A DNA stretch of 57,752 nucleotides from Clostridiales bacterium GWD2_32_19 (GTDB taxonomy: Bacteria > Bacillota > Clostridia > Lachnospirales > UBA12420), in assembly GCA_001795385.1 (NCBI GenBank), contig MGOU01000033.1:1-57752 (forward strand), in the 5' to 3' direction. Numbering within the stretch: the stretch's first letter is position 1; each line of letters starts with the position of its first letter. The position numbers and the translations under genes were made by a program. The notes under the pieces are model-generated. The model saw only the letters and a program-made list of their open reading frames with translations. It did no database searches and was not told where the DNA came from. This document shows positions 15,830 to 24,830 of this stretch, piece by piece.

Positions 15830-17403
15830 GTTATTACTCTCTCCTTTATATTATCTAATACACTAGTCTTTTTATGTGTTTGATATAAGGTCTCCGCTAA
15901 CCTTAAAAAACCATTATGTGCACTATCATCATTTGTATATATAGGTTGACCTTTTTGCAACGCATCTATAAAGTTTTTTCGTTTTATATTAGGTATCTTG
16001 TCTATATTTTTGTGTACTTTTCCACCTGATACCTTTAGCTTAGTATTTATATGTTTTATCAGATACTCTTCTTCTCCTGCTATATCAATATAGTCATTCA
16101 TTATAATCTTAATATTTTCTATATATACTTTAGATTTTATATATTTATTTAATATTTGTATCGTTCCAAACATATATTTTTCTTCTTGTTTTCCTACAAG
16201 TAATATTTGATGAGCATAGTCATAAAGCTTTTTAGTACAGTTTTTTCCGCACTCTATAAATACTATATCCGAAAACTTTAAGACCTTATTAATAAACTGT
16301 ATTATATTTTCTTCTGATATCCTACTCATTTTATATACAAATAGGTGTCTATTTGGTTTTATGGCTACCTTTTTTATGGCATTATAATCATTGGAATCTA
16401 CAACATATTGCATCATTTGTGTCTTAGACTCATCCCAAAAAAGCGTTATTCCGAACTTGTTTGACATGTCGAGTATTGTTGTATTTATCTTGTTTTTACT
16501 ATATATATTGGCTAGTCCGCTCAAAACTGTAGACTTTCCAGCTCCTGTCACTCCATCTACCAAAAATATCTTTTTACCAGAAGGCATACTCGCCTTCTTA
16601 TTTTTTATTTCTTCAAGTTCTATAATTATTTCTTCGACAGATTGATAGCGTTTTTCTGTATCTTCATTCAAACATTTATTTATTATACTTTTCAGTTCAT
16701 CTGAGATATTTATATTTGTATCCATATTCTCAGAATTTTTCCTATAAACTTTGCTTTCCACAATCCTGTACATCAGGGCTCCTAAGCTATATATATCTGT
16801 TCTCTCGTCTGTGTTCTTATTTGGATTCCATTGTTCAGGTGCTGCATAATTTTCCGTGCCTGCTATATACTTATCATTATTACTTAAAACATCATATATT
16901 TTTGATATGCCAAAATCTATGAGATATAACTTATCATTTTTATTTACAATAATATTTGAAGGCTTTATGTCTTTATATATTATTGGGTTTGGAGACAAAC
17001 TATGGAGATATTTTATTATATCTAGCAATTGCTCAAAATACGCTATGGTTGTAGCTTCATTAACTATAATATCCGTTTTTAGTTTTTCTTCTAATGTGAT
17101 TCCATCAATATAAGTTTCTACTATATAAACATACTTTTCATCTTTGAGAAAATCAATTATATATGGCATGTTTGGGTGATGTATCTTGGCTAAAATATCT
17201 ATTTCCTGTGAAAAATCGAACTGTTTATTCGCCTCTACAGCTAGTATTTTCACCACTGCCTTATTTCCTATCTTTAGATTTTCACACAAATAAACATCAC
17301 TACTGGCTCCAGTGTTTATTAGACTTATAATTTTATACTTATCATTTATTACTTTCCCCACCCATATGTTTGCTGGATTATTTATAAGTATTGTTTTCTC
17401 CAA
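15796..17403 (-). CDS. Ser/Thr protein kinase fused to a P-loop NTPase domain
   Basis: About 535 aa. The Hanks-type kinase domain (residues 20-275) has the glycine loop NTGASSDVYL, Lys52 (VVKIL), the catalytic loop YKDIKPSN, LIDFG, and GTENYAAPEQ. After a linker, KKIFLVDGVTGAGKST opens a second domain of about 240 aa with the strand IVFIECG, resembling a ParA-like or ABC-like P-loop ATPase. No PASTA repeats or membrane anchor are present. I start at TTG 17401-17403, 6 nt after AAGGAGG; a TTG 21 nt upstream lies before that site. The gene follows the FHA-protein gene directly, suggesting a phosphorylation switch that controls the second Tad machine (inference). Confidence 0.85.
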   Translation of the reverse strand: MEKTILINNPANIWVGKVINDKYKIISLINTGASSDVYLCENLKIGNKAVVKILAVEANKQFDFSQEIDILAKIHHPNMPYIIDFLKDEKYVYIVETYIDGITLEEKLKTDIIVNEATTIAYFEQLLDIIKYLHSLSPNPIIYKDIKPSNIIVNKNDKLYLIDFGISKIYDVLSNNDKYIAGTENYAAPEQWNPNKNTDERTDIYSLGALMYRIVESKVYRKNSENMDTNINISDELKSIINKCLNEDTEKRYQSVEEIIIELEEIKNKKASMPSGKKIFLVDGVTGAGKSTVLSGLANIYSKNKINTTILDMSNKFGITLFWDESKTQMMQYVVDSNDYNAIKKVAIKPNRHLFVYKMSRISEENIIQFINKVLKFSDIVFIECGKNCTKKLYDYAHQILLVGKQEEKYMFGTIQILNKYIKSKVYIENIKIIMNDYIDIAGEEEYLIKHINTKLKVSGGKVHKNIDKIPNIKRKNFIDALQKGQPIYTNDDSAHNGFLRLAETLYQTHKKTSVLDNIKERVITWLTPEEKKKQ

Positions 17404-17404
17404 T

Positions 17405-18634
17405 TCATGCCTCCTTGCACACAAATTTAAAACTTTGATTTGACAAAGTTATTGTGTCCCCGTTTGCAAGCTTTCGTGTCTGACCGCTTATAATTTCTTC
17501 GTCATTTACATATGTACCATTGCTTGAGTTTAAATCCCTAATTCCATAAACGCCATTTGTTTCTACCATTTCTGCATGTTCCCTACTTATAGTTGCGTTA
17601 TCTATATAAAAATCCACTTCTTCTTTGTTTTTACCTATAACAAATCTAGGTTTGTTTATGATTATATCCTGACATACCCCATCAATGCTTTTCAAACATG
17701 CAAAGCTTTCTAGTACTATTGTTTTATCTTCTTCACACATATTCGTTCCGTCTACTGTGTACTCTATCTCTTCATTTATGTTACTCACATTCTTTTCTTT
17801 ATCAATCTGTATTTTATCTACTAATAAGTAATTTAAAACCAAAGCTATTACTATTCCACCTATGAATTTGTCTATGTTTTCAAGTAATATACCTTTTTGC
17901 ATTAACCACATTCCTGCAACACTCATCGCTACAATAAAGATAATTTGAACTGTAACTCCTTGTGCTGTTTTTAATTTTTCTATGAAATTATAATTTGTTG
18001 AAACTTCAAATGTTTCTATTTCTTCATTAACTACTTTTTCATTATATACTAGACTCTTTGGAGGTTCTGTTTTATCTTCAAACACTTTTATTATCTGTTC
18101 AAATTCAAATATGTTAAAACTATCATTATTCACATACATAACTACCTTTGAAATCATTTCCGCAACATCGTTTTCTGATTTGTTAATATTGCTTACCAGT
18201 CTATTTATTATATTTACAAGCATTTCTTTATTGTTTTTATAGGTGTCGTTTAGTGGTAAATAAATCATACTCAGTTCTTTTCCATCTTGACTTATATATA
18301 TCTTGTCCATGTCGAGTAGTAAATTGTGATAATCTAAAAGTAATTCTTTACACTCTTTAAAACTCTTAATAATCTGACTCATTATATTCAGAAAATCTTG
18401 TTTACTTAGAAGATTCTTCGACATATACTTTTCTATACTCATTTTGTTTGTAATCTCATATTGAAGGGTTTTCATACCGTCTTCTTCCTTTATAATTATA
18501 GGTGTTAGGTATACACTTTTATTATTTATTAACATCTTGATTTGATACTCTACTATTTCGTATGTTTTTTCAACTTTCAAAATTAGTTGCACTCTTGTCA
18601 TGTCGTTTTTGTGCTCAAAATCGAGCTTATTCAT
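17405..18634 (-). CDS. Membrane protein with DUF6382-like N-terminus and C-terminal FHA domain
   Basis: 409 aa. The N-terminal 200 residues resemble the DUF6382 region found on clostridial FHA proteins. Two membrane segments (about 228-270) follow, then an FHA domain (about 325-405) with FVIGKNKEEVDF, ISREHAEM and SSNGTYVND, i.e. the conserved phosphothreonine-binding G, R/S-H and N residues. It is adjacent to the kinase gene and likely binds phosphorylated Tad or kinase partners at the membrane. It begins the second Tad gene chain, about 70 bp after the TadE-like gene. Confidence 0.8.
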   Translation of the reverse strand: MNKLDFEHKNDMTRVQLILKVEKTYEIVEYQIKMLINNKSVYLTPIIIKEEDGMKTLQYEITNKMSIEKYMSKNLLSKQDFLNIMSQIIKSFKECKELLLDYHNLLLDMDKIYISQDGKELSMIYLPLNDTYKNNKEMLVNIINRLVSNINKSENDVAEMISKVVMYVNNDSFNIFEFEQIIKVFEDKTEPPKSLVYNEKVVNEEIETFEVSTNYNFIEKLKTAQGVTVQIIFIVAMSVAGMWLMQKGILLENIDKFIGGIVIALVLNYLLVDKIQIDKEKNVSNINEEIEYTVDGTNMCEEDKTIVLESFACLKSIDGVCQDIIINKPRFVIGKNKEEVDFYIDNATISREHAEMVETNGVYGIRDLNSSNGTYVNDEEIISGQTRKLANGDTITLSNQSFKFVCKEA

Positions 18635-18703
18635 GTGTCTTCATTCCTTTCGTTGTGGATTGTTTTATAATAATTAATTTTGAAATTTATTTTTGGTAGA
18701 GCA

Positions 18704-19705
18704 TTACTTCCTTTTTTCAATAATTGTTATCTTAAATATTATGTTTTTATGTTTTGCGTACCTTCTAACCTTTTCTAGCTGTTCCTGTTGAGATTCTGTT
18801 AGATTTTCAGATGGCAAGGCTAGATTCATAAGTTTTTTATTGTAATCTAATCTGTTCACAACTACTCCATTTTTATTCTCTTCTTCAAATATATATAGTT
18901 CATCTAGTTTTTCTTTTACCCTATCGTATAAATTTTCTTCGTCAAAATAAGTTTTTTTTCTTGTATCAACACTCACTATACTCTCAAGTGTATTGTTTTC
19001 TAGCTTATCTATCCCATAATACATAGTTCCTAGATTATTACCTAGTATTTCAGCAATTTTCTTGCCTCTCTCGAAATTATTTAATTCCCAAACATCAAAA
19101 TCTATCTCAACTTTCTCCATATTATCTGAAAGTGCGTAAAGACTTTGCCCTTCTGCAAATGTTTTTAAATTTACTCCTTGTGATACTTTTATACTCCCTA
19201 TAAAGTCTATTGGTATCACATTTATTATTTCATATGTTACATTTATGTATAGTTCATCTTTTGACATTCTTGAGTTTGAGAAGTCTATATTATATATACC
19301 TTTGCTTTCTAAATACTCATGTTTATTTTCCTTTGTACTTATATAATCGTTAAAATAATTTTTATAGACCTCTATTCCAATATTATTATACGATTCATCA
19401 ATCCTCTCGCCTATAAAACCTTTTGCCACTTGACCCATGTCCTTACTAAATTTATCAATAAAACTCACCATGTTTTGCAACTTGTCAGATAATCTATCTC
19501 CTGTTTCATATACTTCTATTTTATTATAAAAATATGCATCCCTTGCAAACTGAGTTCCACTCTCATACATTACATCTTTCACAATTTGTTCTATATACAA
19601 TATCTTTATAAAGTATGAAAAGCTTAAAATAATGCAAATCACAAAAGGAATTATTATACTAGCCTCCACTGTTATATAACCACTTTTCAAGTTAATGCCC
19701 ATCAT
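18704..19705 (-). CDS. TadE-like pseudopilin
   Basis: About 333 aa from the preferred start. A short leader is followed by KSGYITVEASIIIPFVICII, the TadE-type N-terminus in which a Gly precedes a hydrophobic helix containing VEA. The remainder is an extracytoplasmic domain with YEIINVIPIDFIGSIKV. An in-frame ATG at 19783 would add 26 charged residues and overlap the upstream gene by 44 bp without a matching ribosome site. I use the ATG at 19703-19705 behind GGGGTG. TadE-like pseudopilins are processed by a Flp-type prepilin peptidase and help initiate or tune the pilus. Confidence 0.75.
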   Translation of the reverse strand: MMGINLKSGYITVEASIIIPFVICIILSFSYFIKILYIEQIVKDVMYESGTQFARDAYFYNKIEVYETGDRLSDKLQNMVSFIDKFSKDMGQVAKGFIGERIDESYNNIGIEVYKNYFNDYISTKENKHEYLESKGIYNIDFSNSRMSKDELYINVTYEIINVIPIDFIGSIKVSQGVNLKTFAEGQSLYALSDNMEKVEIDFDVWELNNFERGKKIAEILGNNLGTMYYGIDKLENNTLESIVSVDTRKKTYFDEENLYDRVKEKLDELYIFEEENKNGVVVNRLDYNKKLMNLALPSENLTESQQEQLEKVRRYAKHKNIIFKITIIEKRK

Positions 19706-19739
19706 CTCACACCCCGAAGCCTTTTCCTTTAACTTTTCT

Positions 19740-21752
19740 CTAGTATCCCAGATATGTCTCAACCGTACAAACATGCCTTCCATCTTTTTTATACTCAGAT
19801 GGCATAAAGCTTTCAGTCATAAACATGTAGTTTATTGAAAAGTCTACTTTCACCTTATATATTACAGTGCAATCCTCTAGTTTGAAATCTTTCATTATTG
19901 TTTGTAAATTAAGTTGTAACAAGTTTTTTATCCTATCTATCTTAGTTGTACTATCACTTGCCAGTAGCAATAACCTCATATAATCATCATATGACATATT
20001 TATATTTGCTTCTTTCTCCTCTATTACTTTACTTTTTGGCAGCCCCACTATGTTAGTTGACCAGCTTTTTCCGGTCTTAAATAATGATATTGTATTCCCG
20101 TCAAGCAAGATTTTAAGATCATTTATACTTTCAGTGGCTGCCCAACTGCATAATATCATATTCTGAATGATAGGTATACCTAGTCCACCTGATACGCTAC
20201 CTACTGCTGTCGCTATTCCTAAAGAAAGCTTTTGTTTTTCTTCGCTCGTGTAAACATGCATTGCATTTATCGCAAATCGCATCATAAATATTTTAGCATT
20301 TGCGTATGTAACATTATCACTTTGCTTTTTACATCCATTTAATATATACTCAACCTCATAATCAAAAAACTGATCTTTCTTCCCAATTCTTTCTTTATGG
20401 TTTACTTGATTATCAAAAATACTAATTATGTACTCATTAATATATATTTCATTAATTAAATCACTTGTAATTTCAAAAACTAAATTAGACGCAAAATCAA
20501 AAGCATTATCACTTATGTTTTCCCCTGTATCTTCATTAAAATCTACCTTGTTTGATGCTTCGTATGGACTACTGTTTGACGGCAAGTTTCTATATAAATC
20601 ATCTGTTATTACTTTTTCAATTGTTTCTGATTTTTTTAGTGACTCTTCCGTATTCTTAGCTCTAGTGTTTCTATCATCTAAATCCTTATAAGACATATCA
20701 ACTTCCTCGGTGTCATCAAAATTAATCAAACTTAAATCACATTTTTCTAAACTTGTAGCTATCTGTCTTAATTCAGATTCTGCTTTACTTTTAGTGTTGT
20801 TTATGAACCTTGTTTTTCCAGCTTTAATTATGTCTAAATTATTCTTAAGCCTGCTTTTGAGTTCTGCTTTACCACCTTTGTTAATTACTTCTTCTATACT
20901 ATTTATTTCACTTTCTGCTTTTTCTACATAACTATCTAACATCTTTTCCTTAGAACTTTTTATTAGATCATTTATTTCAGATATACTATCCTTCACACCT
21001 ATTGTCAAATTCTTTACTTCACCAAGTTCTATCATTATCTTTTGTGCTATGTCAGCCATATCTTCAAAGTTTCCTATTATTTTTTTATGCATTTTATTTT
21101 TTTTATTCAAAAGCCTTACTTTCTCTTCGTCGCTTGATGCATATATTATTTCTTTCAAACAACCCCCATAATTATTAAGACTTTCCTTGGTATTCTCTCG
21201 AATATCGTTAATTTCTTTTAACTTCATATTTATATCTGCATATTTCTTAGATATATTCCCAATCTTTCTGTCTAGGTTAAGTTTCGACTTAGAGAGCTTC
21301 GCAGTGTTTCCATATTTACTTACTTCTGTAAGCTTAGATAAAAATTCAGCGATATTTACAGGTCCTCGATATTTCATATATTTATAAATTTGTTGTCTCT
21401 GTACCTCGTTGTTATTTAGTGTATATACTTTTGTTACTTCTATATTCTCAACCCTTATATCATATAGGTTTAAAAATCCTTCTTTCTGCTCTTCATCTAT
21501 GTTTTTTTCTAGATATTCACTAAACAATTCTTCTGTATTCTCGTCCTCATAGTTTGAAAACAGACCATACTGCTCCATCATTTCTTTCGTATAATTTGCT
21601 AAAACACTTGTAAATGATGCCTCTACCACCTTTTTTCCACTAGACTCGAATATCTTTATCCTTGTCAAATCTACCAACACACATGCGAAGATGATGAAAA
21701 CCATAAGGACAATCAGCATAAAAATAGTTATTACACCTTGCTCTTTTCTCAA
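19740..21752 (-). CDS. DUF5702/TadG-like large pilus-locus protein
   Basis: 670 aa. The N-terminus MRKEQGVITIFMLIVLMVFI is a TadG-like single membrane helix, and an extracytoplasmic part of about 630 aa follows. Residues 150-350 are rich in charged heptads (KEINDIRENTKESL, KAESEINSIEEVI), predicting a long coiled coil. The C-terminal section fits DUF5702 in clostridial Tad loci. Its start overlaps the stop of the upstream TadE gene by 4 bp, so the two are coupled. It may form a minor tip or wall-spanning component (inference). Confidence 0.7.
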   Translation of the reverse strand: MRKEQGVITIFMLIVLMVFIIFACVLVDLTRIKIFESSGKKVVEASFTSVLANYTKEMMEQYGLFSNYEDENTEELFSEYLEKNIDEEQKEGFLNLYDIRVENIEVTKVYTLNNNEVQRQQIYKYMKYRGPVNIAEFLSKLTEVSKYGNTAKLSKSKLNLDRKIGNISKKYADINMKLKEINDIRENTKESLNNYGGCLKEIIYASSDEEKVRLLNKKNKMHKKIIGNFEDMADIAQKIMIELGEVKNLTIGVKDSISEINDLIKSSKEKMLDSYVEKAESEINSIEEVINKGGKAELKSRLKNNLDIIKAGKTRFINNTKSKAESELRQIATSLEKCDLSLINFDDTEEVDMSYKDLDDRNTRAKNTEESLKKSETIEKVITDDLYRNLPSNSSPYEASNKVDFNEDTGENISDNAFDFASNLVFEITSDLINEIYINEYIISIFDNQVNHKERIGKKDQFFDYEVEYILNGCKKQSDNVTYANAKIFMMRFAINAMHVYTSEEKQKLSLGIATAVGSVSGGLGIPIIQNMILCSWAATESINDLKILLDGNTISLFKTGKSWSTNIVGLPKSKVIEEKEANINMSYDDYMRLLLLASDSTTKIDRIKNLLQLNLQTIMKDFKLEDCTVIYKVKVDFSINYMFMTESFMPSEYKKDGRHVCTVETYLGY

Positions 21753-22378
21753 TAAAACACCTTCTTTTTTATAGTGTCTAGTGCGTCATGTATTTTTCTA
21801 ACCAAATCAACTTTATCTTTTGCCTCATCATAAGCATAAAACATAAAGTTGATGTCATTTATATATCCTGCATAATCTTTTATTAATATGCAGCTTTCTA
21901 TTTCAAATGTATAGTCACTTTTTATATTAAAAATCTTAATAAGCTTTGGAACTGGTAGCTCGTATGTTATGTTCGTATTCAAATACAGTTTTTTATAAAT
22001 AATAGAATTTGCCACTCTTATATCTATATCTTTAGCCAAATCAAACTTGCTAGGTTTTAGTATTGTGTCCCTATTTAGCCTGTTGTATATGTATTCTCTT
22101 AGTATTTGTATTTTAGAATCTTCATCCATATCATACAGATTTGCATACACATTTTCGTGAGAAATGTCATTAGTTGATACATTTCCCGTTTCAAAATCTT
22201 TGTATGTATTTGTCCACCAGTTCCCAGCTTTATTTATTGCATCATCGCATACATTCTTTGCATATGCCTGCTGATACATTAGAATTATAATATATATCAA
22301 TATAAATAATATATATATCATTATTGGAAATATTATTGCCATCTCAACGGTAACAGAACCTCTATTTTTAGGCATCAA
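21749..22378 (-). CDS. TadE-like pseudopilin
   Basis: 209 aa. MMPKNRGSVTVEMAIIFPIM is a textbook TadE start: a short basic leader, Gly, then a hydrophobic helix with Glu at position 5 of the mature part. An extracytoplasmic region of about 170 aa follows. The start overlaps the Flp pilin stop by 4 bp. It is likely a minor pilin of the first Tad set. Confidence 0.78.
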   Translation of the reverse strand: MMPKNRGSVTVEMAIIFPIMIYILFILIYIIILMYQQAYAKNVCDDAINKAGNWWTNTYKDFETGNVSTNDISHENVYANLYDMDEDSKIQILREYIYNRLNRDTILKPSKFDLAKDIDIRVANSIIYKKLYLNTNITYELPVPKLIKIFNIKSDYTFEIESCILIKDYAGYINDINFMFYAYDEAKDKVDLVRKIHDALDTIKKKVFY

Positions 22379-22584
22379 TCTATCTTCAGGTTGCCTGCAT
22401 CTCTTATGTTTTCTGACGATATATCTGCCTCTCCGCCTGTTACACTACCAATTAAGTTTGTTACAAAATCAAACATTTGATCTCTAAATATTAATGCCAA
22501 TCCCATAACTATAGCGAGTATTACCACTATTTCCACTGTATTTATACCTCTTTCGTCTTTGTAAAATCTCTTTAATCTCTCCAT
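22375..22584 (-). CDS. flp: Flp-type major pilin
   Basis: 69 aa. A basic leader (MERLKRFYKDERG) precedes INTVEIVVILAIVMGLALIF. The Flp prepilin peptidase would cut after the Gly, leaving Glu at position 5, and the C-terminal tail is short and polar. It has one of the strongest ribosome sites here (AGGAGGAG), as expected for a major structural subunit. It is followed directly by two pseudopilin-type genes and preceded by the platform genes. No prepilin peptidase gene is in the window. Confidence 0.85.
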   Translation of the reverse strand: MERLKRFYKDERGINTVEIVVILAIVMGLALIFRDQMFDFVTNLIGSVTGGEADISSENIRDAGNLKID

Positions 22585-22643
22585 AATTACTCCTCCTTTT
22601 ATTTTGAGTTCCTCCCCTAAAGTAGAGTAGAACCTTTTAACTT

Positions 22644-24017
22644 CTACATCTTTATACTTACTACTGCGGGATATATAATCAGTAAAATTATTGCTACAAA
22701 TACCATTACAAGTGGAAATATAAGCTTTGTTGAGGCTTCTTCTCCCTTTCTTTTTGCCATATTCTTTCTATTTTCAAAGCTTTCTTTTAAGATATCTCTT
22801 AGAGAGTCTTTTAATCCATCATTTCCCCTCTTTATGTTTTGAGTCAGATTAGAGACAAATTTATTTATATATTTACTGTTACATCTTTTAGCAAATTCAT
22901 TATACGCATCTACTTCGTATACTCCTGTATTTATATCATTATTGAGCCTGTGTAATTCTATATACAAATAACCCTCATTTGTGTTTTGCTCAACTATTTT
23001 ATTCATTGCTCTTCTTATATTTAATCCTGCTTCTATAAGAAGTGTAAACTTATTTAAAAACTCACAGAACTCTATTTCAATTTCTTGTTTTCGCTTTATA
23101 ATTTTCTCGTCTAACTGTGCGTAGTTACGATAACTCAGATAAAATATACCAAGTACTCCTATAATTAATATACTCAGTCTATCATCTTTCGACTTTTCTT
23201 TTGTGACATACGAGTTCCACCCAACACCCAATCCATTCACTATATCTGGTAGTTCTATATATTTCTCCTCATTGCTTTTGTTGATATATTTCATGCTTTT
23301 ATCCAAGTTTATATATGCATTATTTATATCTATTTGTTCCTTTGTCTTAGTGTCTTCTAAAATACATATATCAAAAGCTTTTTTCTTCTTAATATCACCT
23401 TTTTTTACCCCTACTGTAATTTTTACATTTACATTACCTTTGCCTTTTGGATTGCGTTTGACCTCTCCTGTATCCACATTTATACTATTTGAGTCCTCAA
23501 CCCATGTTACAATTGCACCGTAATCATTTTCTGTCAATAAATTTAATCTACTACTAACCTTACTCAAAGACTTGTTATTACCTTTTATAAAGTCTTCATT
23601 TAACTTACTTATAATTCTATTTACAATCTGCTCATCTGTTGGAGTCTTCTCACCTACATTTATTTTGTATATTCCTTTCTCCTCATAATTTTCGTTTTTT
23701 ATTGTTGCCTCTAAGTAGCCTGATTTACTACCTTCTTTAAATTCTTGTTTCTCTATTTTGTTGTCTTTTATTATAATATTGGTTTTACCCACCTTTGTAG
23801 TTGGTGTGCTCATCAATAATATAATAACTAAACATAAACACCCAATGTATGTATTTGCAACAGTCTTTTCTACTAACTTATTTGTGTAGTCTTTCGCCTC
23901 TTTTTCAGTATATAATTTAGTATACTTTACGCTTATTTTTTTATATATGGCACTCTTGTATTTGTTGTCTATCTTATTTAATGTTTTTCGCGCTAAATTT
24001 ATAAACATTTGGTACAT
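22644..24017 (-). CDS. tadC: TadC-like platform protein with large extracytoplasmic insertion, first Tad set
   Basis: 457 aa. A cytoplasmic start of about 55 aa, a membrane helix (NTYIGCLCLVIILLM), then about 220 residues of soluble sequence with charged repeats (KVGKTNIIIKDNKIEK, NPKGKGNVNVKITVG). A second helix (LSILIIGVLGIFYL) is followed by the T2SSF domain (FLNKFTLLIEAGLNIRRAM) and a C-terminal helix ending IIYPAVVSIKM. Typical TadC is about 300 aa; the outside-facing insertion is the unusual part. Together with TadB and CpaF upstream it forms the motor platform for the Flp pilin encoded next. Confidence 0.75.
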   Translation of the reverse strand: MYQMFINLARKTLNKIDNKYKSAIYKKISVKYTKLYTEKEAKDYTNKLVEKTVANTYIGCLCLVIILLMSTPTTKVGKTNIIIKDNKIEKQEFKEGSKSGYLEATIKNENYEEKGIYKINVGEKTPTDEQIVNRIISKLNEDFIKGNNKSLSKVSSRLNLLTENDYGAIVTWVEDSNSINVDTGEVKRNPKGKGNVNVKITVGVKKGDIKKKKAFDICILEDTKTKEQIDINNAYINLDKSMKYINKSNEEKYIELPDIVNGLGVGWNSYVTKEKSKDDRLSILIIGVLGIFYLSYRNYAQLDEKIIKRKQEIEIEFCEFLNKFTLLIEAGLNIRRAMNKIVEQNTNEGYLYIELHRLNNDINTGVYEVDAYNEFAKRCNSKYINKFVSNLTQNIKRGNDGLKDSLRDILKESFENRKNMAKRKGEEASTKLIFPLVMVFVAIILLIIYPAVVSIKM

Positions 24018-24059
24018 AGTGCTCCCCCTTTATTCAATTCACAATGCACAATGATTTTT

Positions 24060-24803
24060 CTAAACTTTTATGTCCATAATCTTTCTTGCAACTATGCTTG
24101 CAGTAAAAATCATGATTAGCGCAATCGTTACAACAACATATCCTTCAAAACTATTATGTAACGGTTCTAAATAATCACTTGCTGTTAGAGATAAAATAAA
24201 CATTATGCAAATGGGTATTATACTGATGACCTTTTGCTCAATCTTTTTTTGGGTAACTAATACTCCAATTTCCTCTTCAATTTCAATTTTTTCATTTATT
24301 ATCGTGCTTGTAGTTTTTATTACTTCGTTTAGATTCCCACCAGTATTTTCACAAGTTATAAAAACATCTACAAAATTTGTTATATCATCTATTCCTGCCC
24401 TTTTTGAGAAACTTAGTAAAAGTGCATTAGTACTTTTGTTTAAACCTATTTGCTGTACTATTGTCTCTAACTCTTTTACTATCAGTGATTCTTGTCCCTG
24501 ATATAAATCTATGAGTGCTTCTAATGTTTTCTTAAATGCATTTTCTACAGAATAGCCTGACGAAAACGAAGTGGAAAGTAAATATATTGCATCCTTAAAT
24601 TCTAACAATAGCTGTCTTTTTCTCTTGAGGATTATTTGTTTTTTCTTGATTTCTAAGTAAAAGTATGCCGAACAAGAAAACAATAGAGATATTGCTATAT
24701 TTGCATAAAATAAATATGATATTAAAAAAATGAAAACATATGCAATCGTGAAGTGTTTTACTTTCTCTACCTTAGTCATACTGTATGTATCATAGTTAGG
24801 CAT
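24060..24803 (-). CDS. tadB: TadB-like platform protein, first Tad set
   Basis: 247 aa with an N-terminal membrane pair (IAYVFIFLISYLFYANIAIS), a cytoplasmic T2SSF domain (FKDAIYLLSTSFSSGYSVEN, CENTGGNLNEVIKTTSTIIN) and C-terminal helices (VISIIPICIMFILSLTAS and GYVVVTIALIMIF). The order CpaF-TadB-TadC-Flp is the standard Tad layout, and the GGNLNEV motif is well conserved. It starts 27 bp after the cpaF stop. Confidence 0.82.
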   Translation of the reverse strand: MPNYDTYSMTKVEKVKHFTIAYVFIFLISYLFYANIAISLLFSCSAYFYLEIKKKQIILKRKRQLLLEFKDAIYLLSTSFSSGYSVENAFKKTLEALIDLYQGQESLIVKELETIVQQIGLNKSTNALLLSFSKRAGIDDITNFVDVFITCENTGGNLNEVIKTTSTIINEKIEIEEEIGVLVTQKKIEQKVISIIPICIMFILSLTASDYLEPLHNSFEGYVVVTIALIMIFTASIVARKIMDIKV

Positions 24804-24830
24804 AATCTTATTCTCCTTTTATGTGTTTAT

